Origin: Candidatus Caccovivens faecavium | Lineage (GTDB): Bacteria; Bacillota; Clostridia; Christensenellales; UBA1242 | Assembly (NCBI GenBank): GCA_018715545.1 | Contig: DVLK01000084.1 | Location: forward strand, 1-8,253 | Direction of reading: 5' to 3' | DNA length: 8,253 bases | In this document: in pieces, positions 1-7,071 of the stretch | How the letters are laid out: each line of letters opens with the position of its first letter | Position numbering within the stretch: position 1 is the stretch's first letter | Program-made: the position numbers and the translations under genes | Notes under the pieces: generated by a model | Seen by the model: the letters and a program-made list of their open reading frames with translations, nothing else | What the model was told of the DNA's origin: nothing | The model's database searches: none

Positions 1-24
1 TTATATATAAAATTTTGAACTTGC

Positions 25-1488
25 TTATTCATTATCAAGCACAACTTCACCATTTAGCCATGCATTAAAGAAGCCATCGAGCTTTGCTTTTGAAGTTTTA
101 GAAAAACTTTCAATCAAATCTTGCCCTGTCGCCGTTTTATACTCAAAGTCAGCAAAATAATTTTGAAGGCATTTGAAAAACTTATTATCGCCCAGCGTAT
201 TACGCACACTGTCAAACATCAATACCCCTTTTGTATAAACACAGTTGACATATTCTGGTTCTGTATTAAACTCACTTAAACTTCTGTTCATGCTCTCATC
301 AACATCACCTAAAATATCTTTATAGGTATTTACAAAAAGTCGATAACTTTGAAGCGCTCCTGAAATTATGTCGTCATATGCTATGCAATACTTATCATTT
401 TTTTCAAAAAAGAGTGCGGTGCTGTACTCTGTTAAGCTTTCATCAAGCCAAGCCTCACTAAATTCATTATTGCCAATAAGTGAATACCACCATTGGTGAG
501 CAAGCTCATGCACAATGACATATTTATATGTTTCCGCGTCCTCAACCTCATCTGAAATAAACACCAAATTCGGATACTCCATTCCGCCAAAGCAAAAATT
601 AGTTTTCGCAACATTTATCGTCTTATAAGGATATTCGCCAAATAGCTCTTGAAAAGTGGACATGGCCTCGCAAGCCACCTCTAAATTTTCACTAAAATTA
701 GCATCATCATAATAAAAATAGTTTACAGTTATATCGCCTACCATGCTTGAAACTTTTTGAAATTTTGTCGACAGCGTGAAGGCAAAATCGCGCACCTTTT
801 TTGCCTCAATCTTGACTACATTGTCCTCACCGCTTACGCTCTCACTTACAATATCGCCACTACTTGCAAGCGCAAAGCTTTTGTCGAAAGATAGCGTAAC
901 ATCATAATTTGCCGTTTCGCTATAAAACGGGTCGCCATTTAATACAAAGCTATTTTCCACAAAGCCATTTTCATAAACACATAAAATAGGATAAAAATTA
1001 CCAAAATTTACTGTATTATTACCATAACCCAATCTATGATTGATGTTGGCAAGCTTGACAGTGAACTCTATATCTACGCATACCTTTTCGTTTGGATATA
1101 TCTCTTCCTGCAAGGTTATTGTCAATATGTTACCCCCTTCGCTGATGGCAAAAGATAGCGCTTCATCATCGCTTTTAACGCTCTCAATCTCGATATTGCC
1201 ATAGCTCACCTCGCCCGTAGGGTAAGCACGATTAAAATAGCTTGTGCTTACTGCCTCATTTCCTTCGCTGAACGAATTAGGATACAAGAAAAACTTTAAT
1301 TCACTTAGCGAATTTTCATATTTATTAAATATTTCCACACTCTCTTTCCCGTCTAGCGTGTGATTAGCCTCATCATATTCACAAAAAAGTGTGTAAGATG
1401 TATATTTTTCTTCACTTTTACCAGTGCAACCTGTAATAAAAAGTGGAAGTGTAAATATTAAAACAAACAATAGCGATAACTTTTTCAT
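25..1488 (-). CDS. M1-family zinc metallopeptidase, predicted lipoprotein
   Basis: A 487-residue protein likely to cleave N-terminal residues from peptides outside the membrane. The N-terminus (MKKLSLLF, then a hydrophobic run) ends in a lipobox, ITGC, with Cys21 as the lipidation site. A beta-rich N-terminal domain comes first. The catalytic domain then shows GGMEYP (about 301-306), the M1 variant of the GxMEN substrate-binding loop, followed by HELAHQWW (His327, Glu328, His331) and Glu350 in WLDES. That is the HExxH-18x-E zinc signature. Tyr418 in VYTKG fits the conserved M1 catalytic tyrosine. The protein stops after the catalytic and a short helical region, so it lacks the large C-terminal domain of PepN-type enzymes. 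I chose ATG 1488 because it directly precedes the signal peptide; an in-frame TTG nine codons upstream is less likely. No clear Shine-Dalgarno site precedes it. The family call is firm; the substrate is unknown. Confidence 0.93.
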   Translation of the reverse strand: MKKLSLLFVLIFTLPLFITGCTGKSEEKYTSYTLFCEYDEANHTLDGKESVEIFNKYENSLSELKFFLYPNSFSEGNEAVSTSYFNRAYPTGEVSYGNIEIESVKSDDEALSFAISEGGNILTITLQEEIYPNEKVCVDIEFTVKLANINHRLGYGNNTVNFGNFYPILCVYENGFVENSFVLNGDPFYSETANYDVTLSFDKSFALASSGDIVSESVSGEDNVVKIEAKKVRDFAFTLSTKFQKVSSMVGDITVNYFYYDDANFSENLEVACEAMSTFQELFGEYPYKTINVAKTNFCFGGMEYPNLVFISDEVEDAETYKYVIVHELAHQWWYSLIGNNEFSEAWLDESLTEYSTALFFEKNDKYCIAYDDIISGALQSYRLFVNTYKDILGDVDESMNRSLSEFNTEPEYVNCVYTKGVLMFDSVRNTLGDNKFFKCLQNYFADFEYKTATGQDLIESFSKTSKAKLDGFFNAWLNGEVVLDNE

Positions 1489-1498
1489 GTCATATTTT

Positions 1499-1511
1499 AT
1501 TATAAATTTTA
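1499..1511 (-). promoter_or_regulatory. Candidate -10 region for the M1 peptidase gene
   Basis: Reading the minus strand, TTGGTAAAAT and then TATAAT lie just upstream of the ATG at 1488. Either could be a -10 hexamer; TAAAAT (1511-1506) carries the TGn extension. Neither has a good -35 at 17 bases. Either choice predicts a very short leader of about 4-11 bases with no Shine-Dalgarno site. Confidence 0.35.
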
Positions 1512-1530
1512 CCAAAAAATAACGAAAAAG

Positions 1531-1559
1531 TTGTAAAAAGTCTTAAACTGTGCTACAAT
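1531..1559 (+). promoter_or_regulatory. Sigma-A type promoter of the primosome operon
   Basis: TTGTAA (1531-1536), a 17-base spacer and TACAAT (1554-1559) form a near-consensus housekeeping promoter. TGC just before the -10 adds an extended -10 element. Transcription would start near 1566, shortly before the ribosome binding site AAAGGAG (1568-1574), which sits six bases ahead of ATG 1581. The promoter is back to back with that of the M1 peptidase gene. Confidence 0.8.
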
Positions 1560-1580
1560 CTTTTAGCAAAGGAGCAAAAT

Positions 1581-3014
1581 ATGGCATTTTGTAGATTATC
1601 AGTGGACGCGGTTGCAAATAATAGCACAAGCGTTGACAATATATTCATCAATAATTATCTTCCATACGCAAGTGATGAGTGCGTGAAAGTCTATCTATAT
1701 GGCTTATACAAATGTCAAGACGCTAGCGCTAAGGACAACACCTTGGAAAATTTTGCTAACGAACTTAAAATGAGCACAGAGGAAGTAGAGAGTTGTTTCT
1801 ATTATTGGCAGGAACAAGGGCTTGTGCAAATATTAGAAGTCATCCCCTTTGAAGTAAGGTATCTTCCTATCACCAACGCACTCAACGGCATAAAAAAATA
1901 TAACACAAAGAAATACGCAACTTTTAACACACAAGCACAAGAAATAATCTCTGGCAGAATGATAACACCTAAGGAATATGAGGAATATTATAACATAATA
2001 GAAAATTACCACATGGAAAAGGAAGCTCTTATTATGGTAATAAAATATTGCGTTGACGCAAAACATGATGAGAAACTTGGCTATTCCTACATAATAACGG
2101 TAGCAAAGGACTGGGCAAACCGCAAAATACTGACTGCAAAACAGATTGAAAATCAAATATTACAATTTGAAACTTTAAATACAGGGCTGGAATATATTTT
2201 TAAAACCTTAAAACTCAAACGACTTCCTTCTGTCAGTGAAAGAACGCTCTACAAAACCTGGAAAGAACTCGGCTTTAATGATGAAACAATTTTATATGTC
2301 GCAAAAAATCTTAAAAAATCAAGTTTTGAGTATCTTGATGCACTTCTCAAAAAATATTTCTCCTTGAAACTTTTGACAAAGGAAGAAATTGAAAATTTTG
2401 AAAGTGAAAAGAAAGAAGCTAGCCTTATTGCGAAAAAGATTACCACGAATTTAGGGCTATATTACGAAAACTTAGAACCAGTGGTTGAGAACTATGTCTA
2501 TAAATGGTTCAATCTAGGCTTCTCAGTGGAGATGCTGGAAAGTGTAGCAAACTACTGTTTTAAAACTAATGTGCGCACATTAGAGGGCATGGACAAGGTG
2601 CTAAATAAATTCCATAAGTTAGGAATTTTAAGTATGCCAAGTTTAAATGAGTATTTTAAAGGCGTACTTGCTGTCGATAAGAAGATTAAGGAGATTTTGG
2701 AGGCTATTGGGCTCAGCCGTAATGTAAATCAGTTTGATAGAGATAAATACAAAATTTGGACGGAAAATTGGCTGATTCCAGAAGATGTCATAGACTACGC
2801 CTGCACCCTAGCCTTAGGCAAGGAACAACCAATGCAATATTTAAATATGACACTTTCCTCATTCCATGACAAAAACATAAGAACGGTGGAAGATGCAAAG
2901 AACTCTGGACAAATTATAGCTGGAAATAAGTCGAAAAAACTATCTAACCGCCATAACTACACTCGTGAAGAAATGAACGCACTCTTCCAGTCGATAGACG
3001 AAATTGAGGTGTGA
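1581..3014 (+). CDS. DnaB/DnaD-family primosome (replication initiation) protein
   Basis: A 477-residue protein of the Bacillota DnaB/DnaD helicase-loading family, expected to help load the replicative helicase at origins or restarted forks. Residues 1-100 look like the N-terminal winged-helix domain (FINNYLPYASDECVKVYLYG, then a helix-turn-helix-like stretch). The rest is helical and appears to hold several copies of the DDBH2 domain, at about 120-195, 200-275, 280-360 and 365-445. Copy 1 has YIITVAKDW, close to the family YxxxIxxxW motif; the others are looser (YLDALLKKY, YLNMTLSSF). The C-terminus (NYTREEMNALFQSIDEIEV) resembles the usual end of DnaD-like proteins. The length is close to B. 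subtilis DnaB. The start is well supported by AAAGGAG six bases upstream. The adjacent helicase-loader gene matches the dnaB-dnaI arrangement of Bacillota. Whether it is a functional DnaB or DnaD cannot be settled here, so no symbol is given. Confidence 0.88.
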   Translation: MAFCRLSVDAVANNSTSVDNIFINNYLPYASDECVKVYLYGLYKCQDASAKDNTLENFANELKMSTEEVESCFYYWQEQGLVQILEVIPFEVRYLPITNALNGIKKYNTKKYATFNTQAQEIISGRMITPKEYEEYYNIIENYHMEKEALIMVIKYCVDAKHDEKLGYSYIITVAKDWANRKILTAKQIENQILQFETLNTGLEYIFKTLKLKRLPSVSERTLYKTWKELGFNDETILYVAKNLKKSSFEYLDALLKKYFSLKLLTKEEIENFESEKKEASLIAKKITTNLGLYYENLEPVVENYVYKWFNLGFSVEMLESVANYCFKTNVRTLEGMDKVLNKFHKLGILSMPSLNEYFKGVLAVDKKIKEILEAIGLSRNVNQFDRDKYKIWTENWLIPEDVIDYACTLALGKEQPMQYLNMTLSSFHDKNIRTVEDAKNSGQIIAGNKSKKLSNRHNYTREEMNALFQSIDEIEV

Positions 3015-3015
3015 T

Positions 3016-3906
3016 ATGAAAAGAGAAATAGTATTACAAGCAGAAAACACCATCGCCACTCGCCACCAAAAACTAAATGAAGAATATGAAAAAGAGAAGA
3101 GTTTATTAAGTGAAAACGAAGAGTATGCAAAGTTAAACTCCGCTCTTCGCAAAGAGATGATTGAAAATGCAAGGCGTGAAGCCTATGGCGAAAAGATAGA
3201 TAGAAAAAAAGAAAAAAAGTTGAAAGCTAATTTAGACCAATTATTAAAAAAACAGAATATTTCATTAACCGAAAAATTTAGTTGTGCTAAGTGTAAAGAT
3301 AGCGGATATGTTAACGGAAAAATGTGCTCCTGCCTCAAAAAAGAAATATCTAACATTCTTTTTGAAGAAAGTAATTTTGGAAAACTCGTGTCCTTTGACT
3401 GTGCGAAGAAAACTGCACCTAAGGAATATCAAAAACTCTACGACAAAATGAAAGAGTGGTGCCATAGCGACTTTAAGAAGAATTTAATCTTCATATCTGG
3501 TGAAGCAGGCGTTGGTAAAACCTATCTTACCACCGCCATTGCAAATGAGTTAATAGAGGAAGGCAAAATCGTCAAACTTGTCACCGCCTTTCAAATGAGC
3601 CGAGATTTTAAAGAATATCGTTTTAAATATAATGAAGAGTTAATTGACAAATACCTATCTTGCGAATTTCTCTTTATTGATGACCTTGGCACAGAAACGC
3701 TTTATAAAGGCATCACAATTGAACTATTATTCCATGTTATAAACGAAAGAAGAATAAGAAAACTCTGCACAATAATCACTTCGAATCTCACACTTGACGA
3801 AATCTTTGATAGATATGATGAGCGTATCTTTTCAAGAATAGTTGACCGCGACAAGTCGATAACCATCAACCTAGTCGGCAAAGATTTAAGAATAAACAAA
3901 AGATAA
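3016..3906 (+). CDS. Replicative helicase loader ATPase, DnaI/DnaC type
   Basis: A 296-residue AAA+ ATPase that should load the replicative helicase onto single-stranded DNA together with the upstream protein. The N-terminal 80 residues are charged and helical, probably the helicase-binding part. A zinc-binding module follows, CAKC then CSC (Cys90, Cys93, Cys104, Cys106), as in DnaI-type loaders. The ATPase shows Walker A GEAGVGKT (162-169), Walker B FLFIDD (218-223), sensor 1 around Asn257 in ITSN, and YDERIFSRI with the likely arginine finger at Arg270 or Arg274. ATG 3016 is one base after the upstream stop, and its site GAGGTG lies inside the end of that gene, so the two are probably translationally coupled. 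An in-frame TTG at 3004 lies within the Shine-Dalgarno context and is not the likely start. The gene ends the operon, just before a terminator. Confidence 0.93.
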   Translation: MKREIVLQAENTIATRHQKLNEEYEKEKSLLSENEEYAKLNSALRKEMIENARREAYGEKIDRKKEKKLKANLDQLLKKQNISLTEKFSCAKCKDSGYVNGKMCSCLKKEISNILFEESNFGKLVSFDCAKKTAPKEYQKLYDKMKEWCHSDFKKNLIFISGEAGVGKTYLTTAIANELIEEGKIVKLVTAFQMSRDFKEYRFKYNEELIDKYLSCEFLFIDDLGTETLYKGITIELLFHVINERRIRKLCTIITSNLTLDEIFDRYDERIFSRIVDRDKSITINLVGKDLRINKR

Positions 3907-4006
3907 AATTAGGTTGTTATAAATTAAGAAAAACATAACAAAGCAACTTAAACTAATGTCATACTACAAGCATAATATAACAATAACAAATACTATCAAT
4001 AAATGA

Positions 4007-4043
4007 AAAATCTAGCACAAAATTTGCTAGATTTTAATTTTTT
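4007..4043. terminator. Bidirectional intrinsic terminator between convergent operons
   Basis: AAAATCTAGC (4007-4016) pairs perfectly with GCTAGATTTT (4026-4035), with an extra A-T pair closing a seven-base loop. On the plus strand AATTTTTT follows; on the minus strand a run of five T follows. It can therefore end the primosome operon from the left and catch transcripts from the flavodoxin-ferredoxin operon on the right. Confidence 0.8.
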
Positions 4044-4082
4044 CTCATTTGAATTTTTGTGGATGATAAAAGAAATTCGCAC

Positions 4083-4123
4083 AAAATATAGTGTATTACG
4101 CTATGCATACTACACTATATTTT
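4083..4123 (-). terminator. Perfect 13-bp inverted repeat just after the flavodoxin-ferredoxin gene
   Basis: AAAATATAGTGTA (4083-4095) and its exact complement (4111-4123) flank a 15-base spacer. The repeat begins 9 bases past the stop codon of the minus-strand gene. The 3' arm ends in TATATTTT but no further T-run follows, so it may be a weak terminator or a transcript-end stabilising hairpin rather than a classic terminator. Confidence 0.5.
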
Positions 4124-4132
4124 ACAGAAAAC

Positions 4133-4999
4133 TTATTCCGCGCTTGCCTTTGCAATTCGTTCATCGTTAAGTTTGAAATACTTTTGATATGCCTTTTTGC
4201 AATATTTTTTATGCTTATCTTCGCTTGTGTCGCCTGGATTATTGAAATTGTAAACACCATTGACTTTCCACTTGTTGAAAAAGCCGATTTTTATAGCGTT
4301 CTTTTGACAAAGGAAGGAACATCGCATACACATTATACAATGCTTTCCAAAATGTAGTTCGCCGTCTTTCACTGTGATGTTCTTAGTTGGGCAGATATTT
4401 ACGCAACAGTTGCAATTAATACACTCGGGCAAAACCTTATAATGCTTGCCATTAAATTTTCCACCCCAATGCTCAATACGGAAGATGTATGCCAAAAATC
4501 TTCCCATAAATACCTTTTTAAGTTTAGCAGGCTTTTTCTCCAATAACTCTTTAACATCAAGTGGAATAACCTTCTTTGCTGTTTCCCACATGCGATATGC
4601 CATTCGGTCAGTATGGCGAAAGATAATGTTGTATGGCATCACATAGTGGTATTCATACTTCGCAATCATATTCTTTTTCTTTAAAAGACTGGTAAGTTTA
4701 ATCGAAGAGATGTTGTTTAGTTTTAATGGTTCCCCAGAGGTGTTAATGATAAAAACATCCTTTTTGTTTTCAAGTTTTTTCAGTTTTTTAACAAAATTTA
4801 AGATTATTTCAGGTGCATTAAAGGCGTGAACAGGATAGCCAAAACCAATCAAATCAAAGTCCTCAATATTTAAATTAAACTCGTGCTCCACGCGTTGTAA
4901 AGTAACATCGTTTTCATTTTCTTTTAAACACTCAGCAAATTTATCAACCACACGCTTAGTGTTGCCAGTTCCAGAAAAGTAGCAAATTAAAATTTTCAT
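4133..4999 (-). CDS. EFR1-like flavodoxin plus 2[4Fe-4S] ferredoxin protein
   Basis: A 288-residue cytoplasmic electron-transfer protein. Residues 1-150 are a flavodoxin-like domain with the FMN phosphate loop SGTGNT at 9-14 and the segment GFGYPVHAFNAPE at 52-64, typical of the EFR1 group. Residues 185-240 carry two [4Fe-4S] motifs: Cys193, 196, 199, 203 followed by Pro204, and Cys221, 224, 227, 231. The fusion fits a small electron shuttle in an anaerobe; its partner is not known. The start is ATG 4999, overlapping the upstream TAA by one base (TAATG). A good site, GAGGGG, lies inside the last codons of the upstream gene, so translation is probably coupled. That pairing suggests it may serve the upstream dehydrogenase, which is inference. 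A 13-bp inverted repeat follows the stop. Confidence 0.9.
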   Translation of the reverse strand: MKILICYFSGTGNTKRVVDKFAECLKENENDVTLQRVEHEFNLNIEDFDLIGFGYPVHAFNAPEIILNFVKKLKKLENKKDVFIINTSGEPLKLNNISSIKLTSLLKKKNMIAKYEYHYVMPYNIIFRHTDRMAYRMWETAKKVIPLDVKELLEKKPAKLKKVFMGRFLAYIFRIEHWGGKFNGKHYKVLPECINCNCCVNICPTKNITVKDGELHFGKHCIMCMRCSFLCQKNAIKIGFFNKWKVNGVYNFNNPGDTSEDKHKKYCKKAYQKYFKLNDERIAKASAE

Positions 5000-6546
5000 T
5001 ATTTCCCCTCAGTTTTCATATGTGCGTTAAATTCGTCATCATAATAATAGAAATGACTTTCTTTCTCATCGTGAGAATCATACCAAATCTGCGCAAAAAT
5101 CTTATCTTTTTTCGCTAGCCTATCAAAATCCCAAACATTCTTTTTGTAGGTTGGATTGAACCAGTGACCACAATATAGCACTGTGTAAGCATTTGCCGAA
5201 AAAGTTTCGCCGTCCTGCGTTTTCCAATTTAGTTTTTCGTATAGATTCCCGCCGTATTTTTTTGAAACAAGTTCTCCGCCATGCATCTTTGCCACATTTT
5301 GCAAATCTTTGAGCGTCACATTGTCCTTATCTATATCAAAGCCGTAATCTATTAATTTGGCGTTTTTAATATCATGTAGTTTCGCATAAACAATAGCGTT
5401 GCCCTCTTCATCTTTATTTTCTATTAGTAGAGGAAAATCTTTCCATTTTTTAGGCATGGCAAGATATCTTCCAACGCTTCCAAAATACGCAGTGAGGCGC
5501 GCAGTGTCCTTATGGTCAAACCAATATTTAGGCGCATTTGAATCTTTGCGTAGCTTGTCAATCACAAACTTTCTTATAAAATACTTTGGAACAACCCTGC
5601 CTGCCTGAAAAATTTTGTGAGATTTTTTCACTTCCTTCCAATATTCTCGTGTATCTTGATGCTGATAGTCGAACATCTTGTCTAGAACATCACTATCATA
5701 GAACCACATACCATGGAAATTACGAAGAGAGTTGTAATATGGCTTAAAGAAATCTTTACAAGTGCCACCAATAATTTTAAAACCGTCGTTCAGCGTATCA
5801 AAGCCAGTTAAACGATTTTCATTTCCTCCACCGATATTAAAACACTTTCGCCAAAATTTGTCGCCAAGGTCAGCTTGCATATCCTTTTTTAAAATGTTTG
5901 CCACAAGCACTCCGCTATCATGAGCTGTCACCCATTCAAGTGGTGCGTTGAAACAGGTGTGGAACATCAGTCCATCACTCATATTGTCAGATAGCATATT
6001 TTTATGTAACACCGCGGTTTCACGAAGCACCGCCCATTTTTCAAGCTTACTTTCCAAAACTCTAAACTCGCCACGCAGTTTTGTTGCCGAATATATATCA
6101 AACGGACTGACAAGTAGTGGGTCACCAATTCTGCCATAAGGATGACGGCTATTTCTGTTGCCATAGAGCGCTACCGTTGAAAAATGAATAAGTTTTGGTT
6201 GCTTCTTTTGAGTCTCAATAACACTAACCAAATTATCAACACCTAGCTCATTGCACTCCACCGCCTTGCGTGGAAACTTGTCGCTATGTGGCGGAATGAC
6301 TGCCGCAAGGTTCACAACATAGTCAACTCCCTCCACAAGTTTTTTGCAAGTCGCTTTGTCGCCAATATTTCCTAAAATTACTTCCCAATTATCAGTCTTA
6401 CCCTTATATTCTTTTTGTAACTTTTTTATTCTCTTATCATCAGGAAGCACCAAAAGTTTAATCTTTTCCACTCCCTCTAATTTCATAACTTGATTTAAGA
6501 CTTCTTGCCCAACATTGCCGGTTATTCCTGTAAAAGCAATTTTCAT
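4999..6546 (-). CDS. NAD(P)-dependent epimerase/dehydratase-like protein (extended SDR) with C-terminal extension
   Basis: A 515-residue protein. Residues 1-310 form an extended short-chain dehydrogenase/reductase: nucleotide loop TGITGNVG (glycines 7, 10, 13), NLAAVIPP near 79-86, HFSTVALYG with the active-site Ser/Thr (123/124), and YSATK (Tyr152, Lys156) as the catalytic pair. It should bind NAD(P) and act on a sugar-nucleotide or similar substrate; the substrate is not recognisable. About 200 extra residues follow. Their end (about 415-465) has GGELVSKKY, LNWKTQDGETF and GHWFNP, which resembles a zinc-ribbon module of the type WxCxxGHxF...GxWCPxC, but the expected cysteines are replaced (for example Thr443 and Phe463). 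It probably does not bind zinc. ATG 6546 is preferred because GGAGG sits five bases upstream; the in-frame GTG at 6558 is part of that ribosome binding site. It is the first gene of a two-gene operon. Confidence 0.85.
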   Translation of the reverse strand: MKIAFTGITGNVGQEVLNQVMKLEGVEKIKLLVLPDDKRIKKLQKEYKGKTDNWEVILGNIGDKATCKKLVEGVDYVVNLAAVIPPHSDKFPRKAVECNELGVDNLVSVIETQKKQPKLIHFSTVALYGNRNSRHPYGRIGDPLLVSPFDIYSATKLRGEFRVLESKLEKWAVLRETAVLHKNMLSDNMSDGLMFHTCFNAPLEWVTAHDSGVLVANILKKDMQADLGDKFWRKCFNIGGGNENRLTGFDTLNDGFKIIGGTCKDFFKPYYNSLRNFHGMWFYDSDVLDKMFDYQHQDTREYWKEVKKSHKIFQAGRVVPKYFIRKFVIDKLRKDSNAPKYWFDHKDTARLTAYFGSVGRYLAMPKKWKDFPLLIENKDEEGNAIVYAKLHDIKNAKLIDYGFDIDKDNVTLKDLQNVAKMHGGELVSKKYGGNLYEKLNWKTQDGETFSANAYTVLYCGHWFNPTYKKNVWDFDRLAKKDKIFAQIWYDSHDEKESHFYYYDDEFNAHMKTEGK

Positions 6547-6564
6547 ATTTTCCTCCACTTTTTA

Positions 6565-6593
6565 AGTGTATCACAAATAGAAAAATTTACCAA
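6565..6593 (-). promoter_or_regulatory. Promoter of the dehydrogenase / flavodoxin-ferredoxin operon
   Basis: On the minus strand TTGGTA (6593-6588), 17 bases and TACACT (6570-6565), with TGA forming an extended -10. Transcription would begin near 6558, immediately before the ribosome binding site GGAGG. The -35 lies directly after the terminator of the preceding broken gene, so the operon has its own start. Confidence 0.75.
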
Positions 6594-6594
6594 A

Positions 6595-6640
6595 TAAAAA
6601 AAGAAGAATTTAAAAATTTTTAACTATTTAAACTCTTCTT
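6595..6640 (-). terminator. Intrinsic terminator after the broken small gene
   Basis: On the minus strand AAGAAGAGTTTAAA (6640-6627) pairs over 14 positions with the segment 6614-6601, including one G-U pair that would be an A-C mismatch in a plus-strand RNA. A run of seven T (6602-6596) follows. The wobble and the T-run indicate a minus-strand terminator. Confidence 0.75.
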
Positions 6641-6671
6641 TTAATCTTTTAATTATAAACATACATTAAAT

Positions 6672-6869
6672 TTACACAACCGCCTCTTCATAAGTTTCTT
6701 GCATATATCTTGGAAGAGTGCCCATAATTGTCACTCCGCCAAATGAACTAGTTTCAACAGAGAAGCCATCTTCTCCTCTTAATGTCTACATTCCCTCCGC
6801 AATCCACAACAGCAATAGTAACTAAGAGAACGGCAAATGCCAAAAATATAGTTGATAATTTCCTTTCAT
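6672..6869 (-). pseudogene. Small secreted or membrane protein gene, broken by two frameshifts
   Basis: From ATG 6869 the open frame stops after 15 codons. If one A is restored in the A-run at 6866-6864, the frame gives a start MKRK and a hydrophobic segment (LSTIFLAFAVLLVTIAVV), a likely signal peptide or membrane anchor. That frame runs on to CGGNV. If the G at 6786 is removed, it continues as TLRGEDGFSVETSSFGGVTI and further, ending at TAA 6674-6672, about 65 residues in all. An upstream AGGGAG site, a promoter and a downstream terminator are all intact, so this was a real gene or is one with sequencing errors. The SSFGGVTI stretch faintly recalls the repeated FGGV motif of LiaF-like envelope-stress proteins, which is not enough to name it. 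Two errors in 198 bases while the neighbours stay open argue for decay. Confidence 0.55.
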
Positions 6870-6887
6870 ACCTTTCTCCCTAATATT

Positions 6888-6915
6888 AGAATATCATATT
6901 TTAATTAATATGCAA
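6888..6915 (-). promoter_or_regulatory. Promoter next to the broken small gene
   Basis: On the minus strand TTGCAT (6915-6910), a 16-base spacer and TATTCT (6893-6888), preceded by TGA as an extended -10. It would start transcription near 6881, just ahead of AGGGAG and the ATG at 6869. Confidence 0.6.
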
Positions 6916-6992
6916 ATTAAATTCATTAATTTATTTTAGAAATTCAAACTTTTATTAAAATTTTCACAATATCTTTTTTTTATCATAATATC

Positions 6993-7020
6993 ATTATACC
7001 ACACTCCCGCCCAAACTCAA
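6993..7020 (-). promoter_or_regulatory. Second, stronger upstream promoter
   Basis: On the minus strand a consensus -10 TATAAT (6998-6993) with the extension TGG, and TTGAGT (7020-7015) 16 bases upstream as a fair -35. It would start a transcript near 6986 with a leader of about 115 AT-rich bases before the broken gene. I see no strong structure in that leader. It lies in the 200-base gap after the acetyltransferase gene, which otherwise holds only the promoter at 6888-6915. Confidence 0.6.
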
Positions 7021-7050
7021 AATGATAGAAAAACAAAATGATTTTCATAA

Positions 7051-7071
7051 CAAAAAAGTGAAAAATCCACT
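7051..7071 (-). terminator. Weak terminator-like hairpin after the acetyltransferase gene
   Basis: Minus strand: AAGTG, loop GATTTTT, CACTT and then a T-run, overlapping the stop codon region. The stem is only five base pairs, so termination would be inefficient. Confidence 0.35.

Noticed and set aside
1486..1515. TTG start at 1515 for the peptidase
   Set aside because: It adds nine residues ahead of a canonical lipoprotein signal beginning MKK and has no ribosome binding site, so ATG 1488 is preferred.
1833..2156. Minus-strand open frame of 107 codons rich in Phe, Cys and Tyr
   Set aside because: It is a shadow of the DnaB/DnaD-like gene on the other strand; its composition is that of complemented Lys- and Glu-rich codons.
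3004..3018. TTG start at 3004 for the helicase loader
   Set aside because: It overlaps the ribosome binding site GAGGTG that serves ATG 3016.
4091..4357. Plus-strand open frame of 88 codons with hydrophobic residues
   Set aside because: It begins in the inverted repeat and lies antisense to the end of the flavodoxin-ferredoxin gene, whose cysteine motifs are clear. No Shine-Dalgarno site precedes it.
6544..6558. GTG start at 6558 for the dehydrogenase
   Set aside because: The GTG is the first part of GTGGAGG, the ribosome binding site of ATG 6546; the SDR fold begins MKIAFTG.
6822..6869. Peptide of 15 codons from ATG 6869 in the unshifted frame
   Set aside because: The adjacent frame gives a clear hydrophobic signal-like segment, so the short frame is better explained as the effect of a frameshift.
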